Shown here piece by piece: positions 46,260 to 56,455 of a stretch of 64,000 nucleotides of DNA. Below the pieces are notes generated by a model. It was not told the origin of the DNA. It was given only the letters and a program-made list of their open reading frames with translations, and ran no database searches. Origin of the DNA: Chrysopilus asiliformis. Lineage: Eukaryota; Arthropoda; Insecta; Diptera; Rhagionidae. A program made the position numbers and the translations under genes. The stretch is taken from NCBI GenBank assembly GCA_964034945.1, contig OZ035960.1, positions 75,304,585 through 75,368,584 of the forward strand, in the 5' to 3' direction. Each line of letters opens with the position of its first letter. The stretch's first letter is position 1.

Positions 46260-46560
46260 TTCGTGGGGAAATCCGAGGAAAATCCGAAATTACAACTCCT
46301 GCGAGGCTAGCCACATCTCTGAATTTGGGGTTTGGAAAAGGAAAAACCGATGTTTCCTGTTTAAATCAGCAGTGCGGATTTGCAGTGGAAAGCGTTCAAA
46401 GTGCGAGGAAAGTCCAAGGTGGATCTTTCATCAATTTCCTTCTGAAGCAATTTCCGCTATCCGGAAGTGACACAAAATCGCCTTGAGGAAGTGAATTCCG
46501 GTTTTGGACCACATGTTTTCGGTGCTTCATTCCAAGACGCCATTTTGTGGACGTTTCAGC
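46260..46560 (+). pseudogene. Possible THAP-like zinc finger relic
   Basis: The frame through 46375-46470 reads RICSGKRSKCEESPRWIFHQ followed by FPSEAISAIRK and a stop. Two TGA codons (at about 46468 and 46492) fall where a THAP domain would have Trp. The spacing of C, C, FHQFP and a basic helix recalls the start of a THAP domain, but the closing C..H pair is not convincing. It may equally be chance; I keep it because no better explanation was found. Confidence 0.25.
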
Positions 46561-47104
46561 GTGCAGCAAATCATCAAGGATACAGCGAATAATTAAACGC
46601 AGCCGAAAGGAGAAATTTCCAAAATTAATGCAGCAGCTTATGTTTGTGGTTCAACGGCAAAATTTTCCATCGTTCGTCATTTTGATGGACATCAGAAGAT
46701 TCTACATTCTTAAGTCAAAAAAAAAAGTTTAAGCATCGGTGAGACAACGCCTGACGATAAGCTTCGTCCGAATTTTGGATTTATAATTAAGTAGCAGGGT
46801 TCTGACTTTAGTTCCGCGAAATTTCAACATTATGTACAAACTAGCTTGCAAAAACCCGGCGTTGCCCGGGTAGTATTATAATAAATTTTTGAATACGAAA
46901 AAACCTTTTTTTTCAATATTATTTTGATGTATAGAAAAATTATGCAGTAATTATATTTCAAATAATTTTTCGTTCATAATTTTTTTGGTTTGACGCACTG
47001 TTTTCAAGAAAATTATCGCCAGATACTTAAGATTTGTGCATTTATGTTGTACATATGTTGACCATCCATAAAATGTAGCCATATTCTGTGTAGCCATATT
47101 GTCT

Positions 47105-47288
47105 TTTTAAAGTCTTCTCGTAGACAGTTGCTGGCTTTTCCTAAATTTCGTCGTAAAATTATGGATGGTGCGTTCTTCGTAAGGTCGATTCGCGCGTGGA
47201 ATTCCTTGCCGTTTGAGATGCGAAATTTACAAAATGTAAATTTATTCAAGAAACGTGTCTTCTTTGAACTTACTAGACCACCTGAGTA
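47105..47288 (+). pseudogene. Non-LTR retrotransposon C-terminus
   Basis: The plus-strand frame contains RRQLLAFPKFRRKIMDGAFF followed by VRSIRAWNSLPFEM, NLFKKRV and a stop. The motif FF.R.I..WNSLP near the protein end is characteristic of Jockey/CR1-like LINE ORF2. A 3' region with AATAAACAT near 47628 and a short A-rich end follows at about 47645. The rest of the element is missing. It lies opposite in strand to the Helitron that surrounds it. Confidence 0.78.
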
Positions 47289-47660
47289 AATGTTTTTCAA
47301 ATTTTTCGTTAACTTCAATATAAAGTAAATTAACTTGGTAAATTTCGTATCATATTTCGTATTTTGGTTCGGTTAATTTTGTATTTTTGGGATGTTTTCT
47401 TGATATACCCTATATCGCTTAATCACTTATGTAATCACTTATGTAATTACTTCTTTTTCTCTACTTGGTAGTGTGTTGGTATAGTGTAGAACTTGACGCT
47501 AAGGAAAAAAAAACAAAAAGTAATCACTTACATTTGGATCTGTGAATCCATTTTGTTCTTTCTTTTGTATTAATGATTATAATTATACTTGTAAACCTTT
47601 ATATAAGGCATCTTGCCTTTTGGTTGTGAATAAACATATATATAAAATAGTTTGAGAGAT

Positions 47661-48010
47661 AGCTGACGAGGGGATTGGTCGAAAATTTACCTTGACAGAT
47701 AACCTATCCAACACTAAAAATCGTATAAAAATCCGTTCTGTAGTTTAGGAGATAGCAGGAGAGGGGGCTCGCACCATGTAGAGAGGAGTAGTTTGAGTGG
47801 ATAAAATTTTTTTTTTATGATTGACCTGCCCAACACTGAAAACCGTATTCAAATCCCTTCAGTGGTTCAGAAGATAACAGGCGAGGGGGTGAAAGGGGAG
47901 CCGATATCGCGACCACACCTAACTATAAATCGTGGTCATGATACATAGTCTATGTTGGTGCAGTAGTTCTTGAGTTTATACGTTACTCCATCTCACAAAT
48001 CAAAAAAATT
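47661..48010. repeat. Direct repeat, copy 1 (second copy at 49085)
   Basis: About 350 bp, from GGGGATTGGTCGAAAATTT to TACGTTACTCCATCTCACAA, repeated at 49085-49440 with few changes. A third, partial copy lies at 54781-54900 (TTCAGAAGATAACAGGCGAG). The text resembles Helitron interior sequence. Confidence 0.9.
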
Positions 48011-49084
48011 TATAACTATCTTACAAATCAAAAAAAATCGCTCCCGCACCCCAATAAGTTTGTTCCTGCACTCAAGATTGGGGACCTCCACACTATATGA
48101 GAATCATATTGAAGTATATTAGATTTAGTTGTAACGTATCAAACCAATCGCTGGACACAAAAATGAACTACACCAGGGTGTTTGGGATGAAAAAAGATTT
48201 CGATTTTAGCATGTCCGAACGTCTGTCTATCTGTCGTCTGTCCGTCTATATATCCGTGAATATCATAACTTTCGGAAGGATTGAGCTAGAGATTTGAAAT
48301 ATTTACAGTTGTGTTTCTCGGAAATGGCAATGCTAAGTTCTTGAACTGGCAAAATCGGACCATTCCCTTATCCATATAAATGAGACTTTTTTCGCAATTT
48401 TCTCAAAAAAGGTGAATCGCATTGAAAAATTTATGAAGCTAAAATGTGTTTTGCAGAACTTTTCTATACATCAAAACTCAGTTAGACTACCTTTTTCCAC
48501 TCCCCGATACAAATTGAATACTTTTTCCCTATTTTCTCGAAAACGGTGCATCGTATCGAAAAGTTTATAAAGACGAAATGTGTTTAGGATATGATTTTAT
48601 ACAATTTATCTATCCAGTTGGACCACTCATACCTCCCTTTCTCATACAAATAGATTTATTTTAAATAAACGAATTGGTCGGTGACAAAATACATTATTTA
48701 TCAAATCGCACAAAAACAGTGGATGAATAAAGGAAATTTGTGTTGATGCAAGTCCAGATTCGATGTGCCGCTAACCTCACTTTTGGAAATCACAATGTTC
48801 TGGAAAAAAGCACAAAATTCAACACCAATCCATTTAATTTCATTTGGTCACTGAGTAAATACTTTGATTCAATTCGTTGATCACAAAATAAAATACTTGC
48901 AACGATTTAAAAGTGGGAAAAACAGCGATAATTTGCGCACTATATCGATAAATAAACGCTTCGCATCGATCATCAATGAGGAAAGAGCGAATATATTTCT
49001 CAGCTGTTAAACGTAAGTCTGAGAACGTAACACCATCTGTTGGCGATAACATTATCGTGAGGGACAAAATTATCCGTTTTTCAG
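48011..49084. other. Helitron interior without coding signal
   Basis: Contains a copy of the GGATTGAGCTAGAGATTTGAAA dispersed family (48270-48600) that is also seen near 39700 and 49880. Frames are short. No gene. Confidence 0.55.
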
Positions 49085-49440
49085 AGGGGATTGGTCGAAA
49101 ATTTGCCTTGACAGATAACCTATCCAACACTAAAAATCGTATAAAAATCCGTTCTGTAGTTTAGGAGATAGCAGGAGAAGGGGCTCGCACCATGTAGAGC
49201 GGAGTAGTTTGAGTGGATGAAAATTTTTTTATGATTAACCTCCCAGACACTGAAAATCGTATTCAAATCCCTTCAGAGGTTCAGAAGATAACAGGCGTGG
49301 GAGTGAAAGGGGAGCCGATATCGCGACCACACCTAACTATAAATCGTGGTCATGATACATAGTCTATGTTGGTGCAGTAGTTCTTGAGTTTATACGTTAC
49401 TCCATCTCACAAATCAAAAAAATGTATAACTCTATCTCAC
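49085..49440. repeat. Direct repeat, copy 2
   Basis: Matches 47661-48010. The flanking block GCGAATATATTTCTCAGCTG also occurs twice, at about 48987 and 49459, which suggests a larger duplication in steps. Confidence 0.9.
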
Positions 49441-50560
49441 AAATAAAAGGAAAGAGCGAATATATTTCTCAGCTGTTAAACGTAAGTCTGAGAGCGTAAC
49501 GCCATCTGTGTCCGTTTTTCAGTTCCAAATACAATGTTTTCTCCTTCCATACCATAATCACATACAAAATGCAAGTTTTAATTTTTCCGCTATTCCCGCT
49601 TTTCCCCAAAATTTTTCTCGACTTTTCCAACAAAACGAAAAAAGAATCGGGATTTTTGATTTGGAATTGTTGAAAGCGCAAGCCAGAAAACCGCTGCCAC
49701 CAACAGCCCCTCAAAGTATGCAATTTCGGTTTTTCAAGATTTTCCGACTTTTCCGGTGGAAATTCCAATTTTCGGCTCTGTAGTGTTTTTACCTGGGTCA
49801 ATCCAACAAAGAAATCCCCATGCAAATCGGATTATATTCAGCCGAGTTATGAATAGTCGTTATTGAGCTATGGATAGTGCGGATTGCGAGCACACGGATT
49901 GAGCTAGAAACTTGAAATTTTACGCAGATTCGTTTTTCGTAAAATGCATGGCTGAGTTCGTTAATGGGCAAAAATGGACCATTAGAAGGGGTACCCCTCA
50001 TACGAACAAAAATATTTTTTGCCAATATCTAAAAAAATGTGCATCTTATCAAAAAAGTTCAAGATCTTATCAAAAAAGTTATTTAGGATATGATTCTACA
50101 TAAAACTCTCATACATCAAAATCCGATCGGAGTATATTTTCGTTAATATCTCGACCCCAGCGCCACGTATCGGGTTTAAATTTTGTCAAGAACTTAATCT
50201 TTATTTAAATATTATATGTTGTGAATTTGCACAAAATCGGTCCATAAATACGAATTTTCGATATTCGAACTCGACCCCAGCGCCACCTACCCGGGTCTTA
50301 TGCAAACAAAAACTGGTGTTTTGTTTTATTGAAATGGCACTATCGGTACTACCACACAAAACCATATTCGTTTTTAGTACATGTCGTGTATCATAGATGG
50401 TGCTGTATGTGGAAAATGAGTTTCCCGCATTTCCATGGAGATTTTCCGAAATTTTCTTGGGTATTCTTCTTGTTTGGCCGAAGACCAGTTCGAATTGGTG
50501 CGTATCATCGAAATCGGTCCAGCCGTTCTTGAGTTATAAGCGTAGTAAATAACGTCACTT
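49441..50560. other. Helitron interior, eroded repeats
   Basis: 49860-50130 is the inverse of 39500-39760 (dispersed family). GACCCCAGCGCCAC occurs twice (50155 and 50275). Open frames at 49469-49825 (minus) and 49508-49783 (plus) overlap each other and show no motif. Confidence 0.55.
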
Positions 50561-50640
50561 TCTTTATATAGATACAAACAAAAAGGGAAGTTTTGATCTT
50601 TAATAACAACATAAAACACTAGCAATTTTCTCACTCTTAA

Positions 50641-50870
50641 CCCTAATCCTCCTAGGTTGAGTCTTTGGGACTCATTTCAACTTTGCTTTGGATGCCACCA
50701 AATGGAAATCAAGTCCGTTTACATCTGGACGAACGTGCTCACATTACATTATGTGAAAAAAAAAATATTCTAATACTGTTAAATTTAGTGTTTTATATAT
50801 AACTTTCATATGAGAGCGCGGGACTCATCCTAGGTGTTTTTGTTTGTAAATTAACCCAGGATGATTAGGG
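50641..50870. mobile_element. piggyBac-type MITE, 230 bp
   Basis: TTAA at 50637-50640 and 50871-50874 flanks inverted ends CCCTAATCCTCCTAGGTT and the inverse of CCCTAATCATCCTGGGTT. GGGACTCATCCTAGGT recurs inside. The TTAA target points to piggyBac mobilisation, but the ends differ from the 41490 element. Confidence 0.8.
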
Positions 50871-50967
50871 TTAAACAAAGCAAATTTACCTATTTTAGAT
50901 CATTTGAAAAACACCGATGCAATGCACTTCATCGATGGAAATTGGAATTGAAACAGATTCGCGGACA

Positions 50968-51146
50968 ATTTATCGTGAACAATTTATCGTAAAACAATTT
51001 ATCGTGAACAATTTATCGTAAAACAATTTATCGTAAGAACAATTTATCGTAAGAACAATTTATCGTAAGAACAATTTATCGTAAAACAATTTATCGTAAA
51101 ACAATTTATCGTAAGACAATTTATCGTCAGACAATTTATCGTAAAA
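50968..51146 (+). repeat. Minisatellite of ACAATTTATCGTA units, left array
   Basis: About twelve copies of ACAATTTATCGT with 1-4 base linkers (A, AA, AAGA or GA). The inverted counterpart lies at 52556-52665, on the other side of the palindrome and the mariner. Confidence 0.95.
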
Positions 51147-51222
51147 ATTTTGTCGTAAGGAATATTATTTTTACAAATTCGGGCGCCCGAATTTGTAAAA
51201 ATAATATTCCTTACGACAAAAT
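51147..51222. repeat. Perfect 76-bp palindrome
   Basis: Two 38-bp arms meet at GGGCGCCC (centre between 51184 and 51185) with no spacer and no mismatch. The outer part, TTTTGTCGTAAGG, resembles the neighbouring minisatellite unit. Perfect spacer-less palindromes of this size are normally unstable, so it may be recent. Confidence 0.95.
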
Positions 51223-51238
51223 GTATATATATATATAT

Positions 51239-52156
51239 ACAGGGTGCGCCATCTGTTCCTCCGGTATGTAAACATTCAATAACTTCGCCATTTGTCAACC
51301 GATTTGCTTTCCTAGACACGTTTTGGAAACGTCAAACCAGTACAATTTTAACCATGAACCGCTTCACACCGAAAGAACGCGCCGAAATAGTGACGATTAC
51401 ATTGAAAATAGTCGTTCATTTTGGATGCAAGTTTTAATGACCAACGAGGCACATTTCACTCTCTCTGGCGGTGTTAATAAACAAAATTGCCGCATTTGGG
51501 CGACAGAAAATCCTCACGAGATTCATGAAATACCATTGCATGATCGAAAAGTGACTGTTTGGGCCGGCGTGTGCGCAAAAACCATCATTGGGCAATTTTT
51601 CTTCAATGAAGGTGAAACAGTTAATGGTAATCGATATCGGTGGATGTTGGCACATTTTGTGTGTCCGAAAATGCGTGAAAAAGGTCTGACTGACTTCTGG
51701 TTTCAGCAAGACGGGGCGCCATGCCACACAGCGGACCAAACAATACGGTTTTTGCAACAAAAATTCCCTAGACGTGTGATATCGAAAAGAGGCGATATTG
51801 ACTGGCCACCAAGATCCCCTGATTTAACCCCCCCAGACTTCTTTTTGTGGGGTTATTTGAAGAGTAAAGTTTACGCCAGCAACCCGAAGACCATTGACGA
51901 GCTCAAGACCAATATTCGTGCCGAAATAGCTGCCATACCGACGGAGATGCTCGAAGAAGTGATGGAAAATGCCCGAAAAAGAGCACAGTTTGCGGTGGCC
52001 AATAAAGGTGGTCATTTGATCGATGTTGTTTTCAAAAAGTAGTCCACATAAATTGTAAAGGATTGAACTAAATAAAAAAAACACCATTTTTTGCAATCTA
52101 TTGTTTCTTTCAAAAGTTATTCAACATTCTCATACCGGAGGAACAGATGGCGCACC

Positions 52157-52160
<4 letters not shown>
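51239..52160 (+). mobile_element. mariner (DD41D, rosa-like) deletion derivative
   Basis: The 30-bp ends are perfect inverses: ACAGGGTGCGCCATCTGTTC and onward to CCGGTATG on the left, and the inverse at 52131-52160. Partial inversion continues through ATTCAATAACTT. TA repeats flank both ends, so a TA target duplication is compatible but cannot be told from the surrounding AT run. The element is 922 bp and lacks the DNA-binding region of its transposase. Confidence 0.93.
51354..52042 (+). pseudogene. mariner transposase, DD41D type, inactivated
   Basis: ATG 51354 opens MNRFTPKERAEIVTI, the usual mariner start. A one-base loss near 51399 then shifts the frame, and YIENSRS continues in the next frame. 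After a few residues the sequence jumps to WMQVLMTNEAHFTLSG, so the helix-turn-helix region is deleted. The catalytic domain is otherwise complete: VNKQNCRIWA, VTVWAGV, FQQDGAPCHTA with the second Asp, and WPPRSPDLTPPDFFLWG with the third. Forty-one residues separate the second and third Asp, which is the DD41D spacing of rosa-like mariners. The first Asp is changed to Asn (TNEAHF instead of TDEAHF). The enzyme would be inactive. Confidence 0.9.

Positions 52161-52232
<72 letters not shown>
52161..52232. repeat. (AT)n microsatellite
   Basis: Uninterrupted alternating AT beginning at the mariner right end. Confidence 0.95.
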
Positions 52233-52248
<16 letters not shown>

Positions 52249-52282
52249 AAGTGTGTGTGTGTAAGTGTGTGTGTGTGTGTGT
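52233..52282. repeat. (TG)n microsatellite
   Basis: TG repeats with AA interruptions, directly after the AT run. Confidence 0.93.
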
Positions 52283-52286
52283 AATT

Positions 52287-52548
52287 TATCCCCTCCCCCC
52301 TTCCCCAACCCCCTCCCCCCTCCACCCTCCTTCTTCCCCTTTCCCCATTTCCCCCTTCCCTATCACCCCTCCCCCCTTCCCTATCCCCCGTTCACCCTCC
52401 CCCCTCCCCCTCCCCCTCCCCCTCCCACTACCCCTCCCCCTCCCCCTACCCCTCCCCCTCCCCCTCCCCTTCCCCCTACTTCTCCCACCCACTCACCCCA
52501 CCCGCCCACTCATCCAGCCCAACCCATCACCCACCCAACCCATCACAA
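52287..52548 (+). repeat. Polypyrimidine low-complexity tract (CCCCCT)n
   Basis: About 260 bp almost free of G and poor in A, mostly CCCCCT units ending in CCCACCCAACCCATCAC. The long proline- or glycine/arginine-rich frames across it are artefacts of this composition. Confidence 0.93.
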
Positions 52549-52555
52549 TAATCTT

Positions 52556-52668
52556 CATTACGATAAATTGTTCTTACGATAAATTGTTCTTACGATAAAT
52601 TGTTCTTACGATAAATTGTTCTTACGATAAATTGTTCTACGATAAATTGTTCACGATAAATTGAAACA
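52556..52668 (-). repeat. Minisatellite of ACAATTTATCGTA units, right (inverted) array
   Basis: Seven copies of ACGATAAATTGT with TCTT or shorter linkers, the inverse of the units at 50968-51146. Confidence 0.95.
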
Positions 52669-53160
52669 ACATAATAAACATAAAAAATTGCTAAACAAAG
52701 CAAATTTCTGCGCGAAAGAAAACTGTAAGTAGTTTTAAAATTTTTCCGGTGATTTGTTTATACTGAGAGAAAAAGGCCACTTCATTTTTTACGCACTTTG
52801 ATTGTTTTAGCCGGTGCATAGGCAATTTGCCATAATTTTGATCAAGTTGTGTTGTTACATAAAAATTAAAATTTCGCCTAGCGATAGGCAATTTTTTTTA
52901 TATATTTTATGCCAGGTGCTTTTAGGCAAATTGCCTCTAATGCGAAGCAAAGCTCAAGACATTCATTCATTCAACCATTCATACAATCCATTCTCACACT
53001 GAATACTCCCCATATCCCACTGCAACGAAGACTTGGCGCGACAGTACATAGCCTTATCGTCCATTGTGTCCTGTTACAGAGCTTGGAGGAGTATTCAGGC
53101 GGCGGGAGGCAAAGACCAAATTGGTCCGAGTTTTAGGTCCATGAGCAGAAAAGTTCTAAA
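52669..53160. other. Region with no recognised gene
   Basis: Contains TAAACAAAGCAAATTT at 52692-52707, which also occurs at 50872-50887. AGGCAATTTGCC-type motifs recur near 52822, 52886 and 52924. Confidence 0.5.
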
Positions 53161-53169
53161 TTCAAACCG

Positions 53170-53260
53170 AATTATTTTTGCCCTGAGTGGGATTTGAACC
53201 ACTGCTCTTTGGATCACAAGGCAGGTACTTAGCTGACTGACCCATCCACGCCACAAACAA
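53170..53260 (-). repeat. tRNA-like sequence with A- and B-box
   Basis: On the minus strand GGCGTGGATGGGTCAGTCAG with CTAAG resembles an acceptor plus A box, and CAGTGGTTCAAATCCCACTC is a B-box arm. An anticodon-like loop, CTTGTGATCC, lies between. The pairing is imperfect and the 3' end (CAGGGCAAAAATAA) is not a clean acceptor, so a tRNA-derived SINE or pseudogene is more likely than a tRNA gene. Confidence 0.45.
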
Positions 53261-53500
53261 AAATCAAAATTTCCCCGAATCATCGACGAAAATTATATAA
53301 GAACGTCGAAGAAAGTCTTGTGAAATTTATTTATTTTATTTTATTTTGATTTTAGTTATTTGTGTTTGTATATAGAGATTGTATTGTAGTAAAATTCATT
53401 TTCCTCTAGTTGAAGGTTTTGATTTGAATACTGGCCTATAAATTTTGTTAGATTTTGAATGTATATTCGCTAAAATTCGATTAATATTTCCATACATGTA

Positions 53501-53600
53501 CAGTAGAATCCCGATAATTCGTATTTCAAGGGACCAGCAAATTCATACGAATTAGCGGGATATACGAATTATCGGGGTACGAATTATCGGGATTCTACTG
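53501..53600. mobile_element. pogo/Tigger-type MITE, 100 bp
   Basis: TA flanks both sides. The ends CAGTAGAATCCCGATAATTC and its inverse are exact for more than 20 bp. A third ACGAATTATCGGG copy lies inside. CAGTAGAA-type ends and the TA target point to the pogo/Tigger group. Confidence 0.85.
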
Positions 53601-54165
53601 TATTTAGTTGAAACAAAGACATAAATTGGCATACATTTTATTAATGATTGGCCTAAAATTTTTATTAAATTGTCGCTAAATTAAATAAATACCTGATTTT
53701 AATTTTCGTTAAATTTTGAAATTTGGTTTTTTTTTAAATTATGATTTGGTAAGCAAATCGTTTAAAGATAAAACGGGAGGATCAATCAATATGGGTTGAA
53801 ATAAAAACATTCGAACTCTAGTCGTGAGGGGTTAATAAATGGGTTAACTGCATTCACGATTAGACCACACGACACATAATTAAAAAATTATAAAACAACA
53901 ACCCAGTCAAAAGAGAGAGAAATATTGTTTTAAATCTACCAGTATAATTTCACAAATGCTGTACAAAAATCAAACCTTTGTAGCGTTTTGGTCCACGTAA
54001 TTTTAATTTATTTATTAAATTCCAAATGGTGTTCCTATAAGTTCTAGCTGGATCATTCGCACCTGATGGACTGCTTTTTTATCCTTTTGCGTTCGTTATT
54101 CACACCAACTTTTTCTGTGTGTACTTCATTTTTAACGATAAATTAAGAAACATTAAAACTTAAGA
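53601..54165. other. Region with no recognised gene
   Basis: AT-rich intergenic or old repeat sequence; nothing recognised. Confidence 0.55.
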
Positions 54166-54775
54166 CAACTCCTGCTACTTCGGAGATTTTAAGTCAACTA
54201 AACGGTTGTGACACTATCTTGAAAAATGCTATGATTTGCAGTCGCTTCTTTCGGAAAGGAGTAAAGGGGTATACGGTGAAATCCACACCAACTCATATTA
54301 CATTTGTATGGAGCTTGGAAGTCACCTCTGATTTTCAACCTTTTTCATTTGGATGTTGCTAAGCATCTAAAAAAAGTTACTCTACAAAATCTGAAACATC
54401 TCGATAATGGTAAAAGATATCCATTTAAGGCAAAAAGCAAAAATATGGATATCTTTAATTTTTTTCTCACCTATTTTTTTCAAAAAACCGTTAGTTTACT
54501 TGCAAAATTCTAATTTTTCATTTTCAATTAAATCATTTCAAAGCGGTAAAAGATAGCGGATAACCGTACAAGACACCTCACAATTCACCTCACATTTTGA
54601 ACCACAAAAAACCGGCATTTTTCGAGATGATCGTAAAAAACTGATTTTTTTCGAAATAACGGCACATCTCGATAACGGCTTGAGATCCAGTCAAAGATAA
54701 AAATGTAGAAAATTTTATATCATACATAAACCGTACCAGAAAAACGGAGGGTTTTTAACATATTTTCACCACAAT
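54166..54775 (-). mobile_element. Diverged copy of the satellite-flanking element (no satellite)
   Basis: On the minus strand the order CCGTTATCGAGATG, CCGTTATTTCGAAAA, TCATCTCGAAAA, GTTATCCGCTATCTTTTACC parallels the tail copies at 13810-13990 and 59600-59770. The portion next to the GTCTGTCA repeat is not present or has diverged beyond recognition. Confidence 0.6.
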
Positions 54776-54780
54776 ATGAT

Positions 54781-54970
54781 AGGATCACACACTGAAAACT
54801 ATATTCAAATCTTTTCAGTAGTTCAGAAGATAACAGGCGAGGGGGAAAAGGGGAGGCGATACCGGGACCACACCTAACCATGCTTACAACCTAACTAACA
54901 TATGTCAATCGATCAAGTGGTTTGGCTATAATATGAGGCTTCACAAATACGCACCAAAGATTTTATATAT
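54781..54970. repeat. Helitron-interior fragment
   Basis: Matches part of 47836-47930 (TTCAAATC.TTTCAGT, TTCAGAAGATAACAGGCGAG, CCACACCTAAC). Confidence 0.7.
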
Positions 54971-55268
54971 AACGAAGATTTAGTATTTTGAGTGTTGTTG
55001 CCTATTATTAAAATAGATATTTAAAGATTATTTACAATTAAAAAGGCAAAACTCAAATTTAAAATTATAAATTAAACGTAAAATCAAAATCAAATCAAAA
55101 AATTTCACAAAAAAAAATCGAAAGTTTTGAACTTAACCAAAAGTTTGTTCGAAGCACAGTTGCATTATGCAATCCTTTAAATTTTAGTAACAAAAACATG
55201 TTTAAATGACTTTCAAAGACCGCTTAATTTTTTGTATCTATATTAATTTATCGTTTTTAGTCGTTTTG
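54971..55268. other. Region with no recognised gene
   Basis: AT-rich; possibly 3' sequence of the LINE that follows on the minus strand. Confidence 0.5.
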
Positions 55269-55608
55269 AATTCGATTAGTAGGATTAAAAACCCAAAATC
55301 GTTAAGTTCAAAGTCAAAAAATTTTTATCGCACCAGATTAAGAAATTATTTAAGTCAAGTTGTAAAAAAGTAGTGTCTATAATATCAGAATTGACTCAAC
55401 TCTGCGAACGTGATAAATTTTAAAGTCGTCAGCAAACATTAACACCCGAAAAAAATAATTTAAAACATCAACAATATCATTTACGAATAAAATAAATAGA
55501 AGCGGACCAATATGACTACCCTGTGGAACACCTGAATGGATATGAATCACATCAGATATCACAGTTCGAAATTGTACATATTGCGACCGTCCGGATAAAT
55601 AAGAGTAC
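55269..55608 (-). pseudogene. LINE reverse transcriptase, downstream half (palm with FADD)
   Basis: Minus-strand residues LYSYLSGRSQYVQF lead into SGVPQGSHIGPLLFILFVND and LMFADDFKIYHV, the central palm of a Jockey/CR1-like reverse transcriptase with its catalytic Asp pair. A frameshift follows, and DLNNFLIWCDKN with LTLN in another frame marks the next conserved block. The half begins exactly where the half at 62015-62400 stops. The two are separated by the TIR element 55611-62014 and a 2-bp duplication (AA). Removal restores the register, with TAG in place of an expected Trp codon as the only stop at the join. Confidence 0.85.
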
Positions 55609-56044
55609 AACCCAATTGACCAATTTTTGGATTTTTGTACCATATCCAAGTTTACCACTCAATTTTCCTTTATAAAGTTTCAGATAATTTGAGGGCACAC
55701 TTGGAATTTTGTACCATATGGTACGCTATGGTACGGAATTCCATTTATGTTCCAAAAACTAACTGCAATTGCTTAACAGGATGAGTACCAGTAGAATTTC
55801 ATTATGAAGTCACGAGTATTTGAAGTGATATGTCACGTGGTACAATTGTGAAATAATGTCGGAGTACATTTACCAATTAAATGTCGAAAAGTGCACATTT
55901 CCTGACCAATCATGAACAGACCGTTAATGCTGAGCAGTACGAAAAGTCAGTATCATTAAAGTGATTATAAGTGCAAAACAAGTTTTGGTGGCCAAAAAGA
56001 TTTGGAAGCGGTTTTTGCGTTTAAAAGCGGTTTTTGAATAAAAG

Positions 56045-56447
56045 GTAAGATTTTTTTGCGTGAAAAATTAAAAAAAATATTTTCTATGTTTCAGTATTGT
56101 GATTAAAAATGTGTGTAAACATGAAAGTGGAATTCCGCCACGTGAGAATAAAAATTGTGATTTCTTTCGCATTTTCATAGCCTTGAAGGATCATTTGCAT
56201 TACAATTCAATGTAGATTTTGTATCTAATTTAATGTCCACTAAATTTAAAATTATTCTTTTAATCGCGATACCGAAAAATTAGTGTTTCAATTGTGAAGT
56301 GGAAAATTAAGTGGATATGTACCAAAACATTGTTGGAAAAAAAATAATATTTGGTACCATAAAATTTGTACCATACGTTAATCCCAAACTTTTTCCAACT
56401 ACTGAGCTTATTAAATGCCTATAATCACATTTTATTTTATTTTTTAG
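56045..56447 (+). other. Predicted intron
   Basis: The donor AAAAGGTAAGAT and the acceptor TTTTATTTTTTAG with a long T tract fit eukaryotic consensus signals. The exon after it contains the ATG of the split frame within nine bases. Splicing is inferred only. Confidence 0.45.
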
Positions 56448-56455
56448 CAAATTGG

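Larger units (their letters stand above)
46841..50572 (-). mobile_element. Candidate Helitron, 3.7 kb, minus strand
   Basis: On the minus strand the sequence begins TCTATATAAAGAAAGTGACG at 50572 and ends CTAG at 46841. A hairpin, ACCCGGGCAACGCCGGGT, lies about nine bases inside the CTAG. Host A (46840) and T (50573) flank it as expected, and there is no target duplication. Inside are a LINE remnant (47100-47640), a 350-bp direct repeat pair and other repeats. No Rep or helicase sequence was found. The two ends could belong to different copies, which lowers confidence. Confidence 0.6.

Noticed and set aside
52251..52598. Proline-rich and glycine/arginine-rich frames on both strands
   Set aside because: They follow the CCCCCT low-complexity tract and have no other content.
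50872..52707. TAAACAAAGCAAATTT as a 16-bp target-site duplication of one large element
   Set aside because: The sequences just inside the two copies are not terminal repeats of each other, so the claim of a single element is not supported; it is kept only as an observation.
53170..53260. Functional tRNA gene
   Set aside because: A- and B-box-like words exist, but the acceptor, anticodon and T stems do not pair well.
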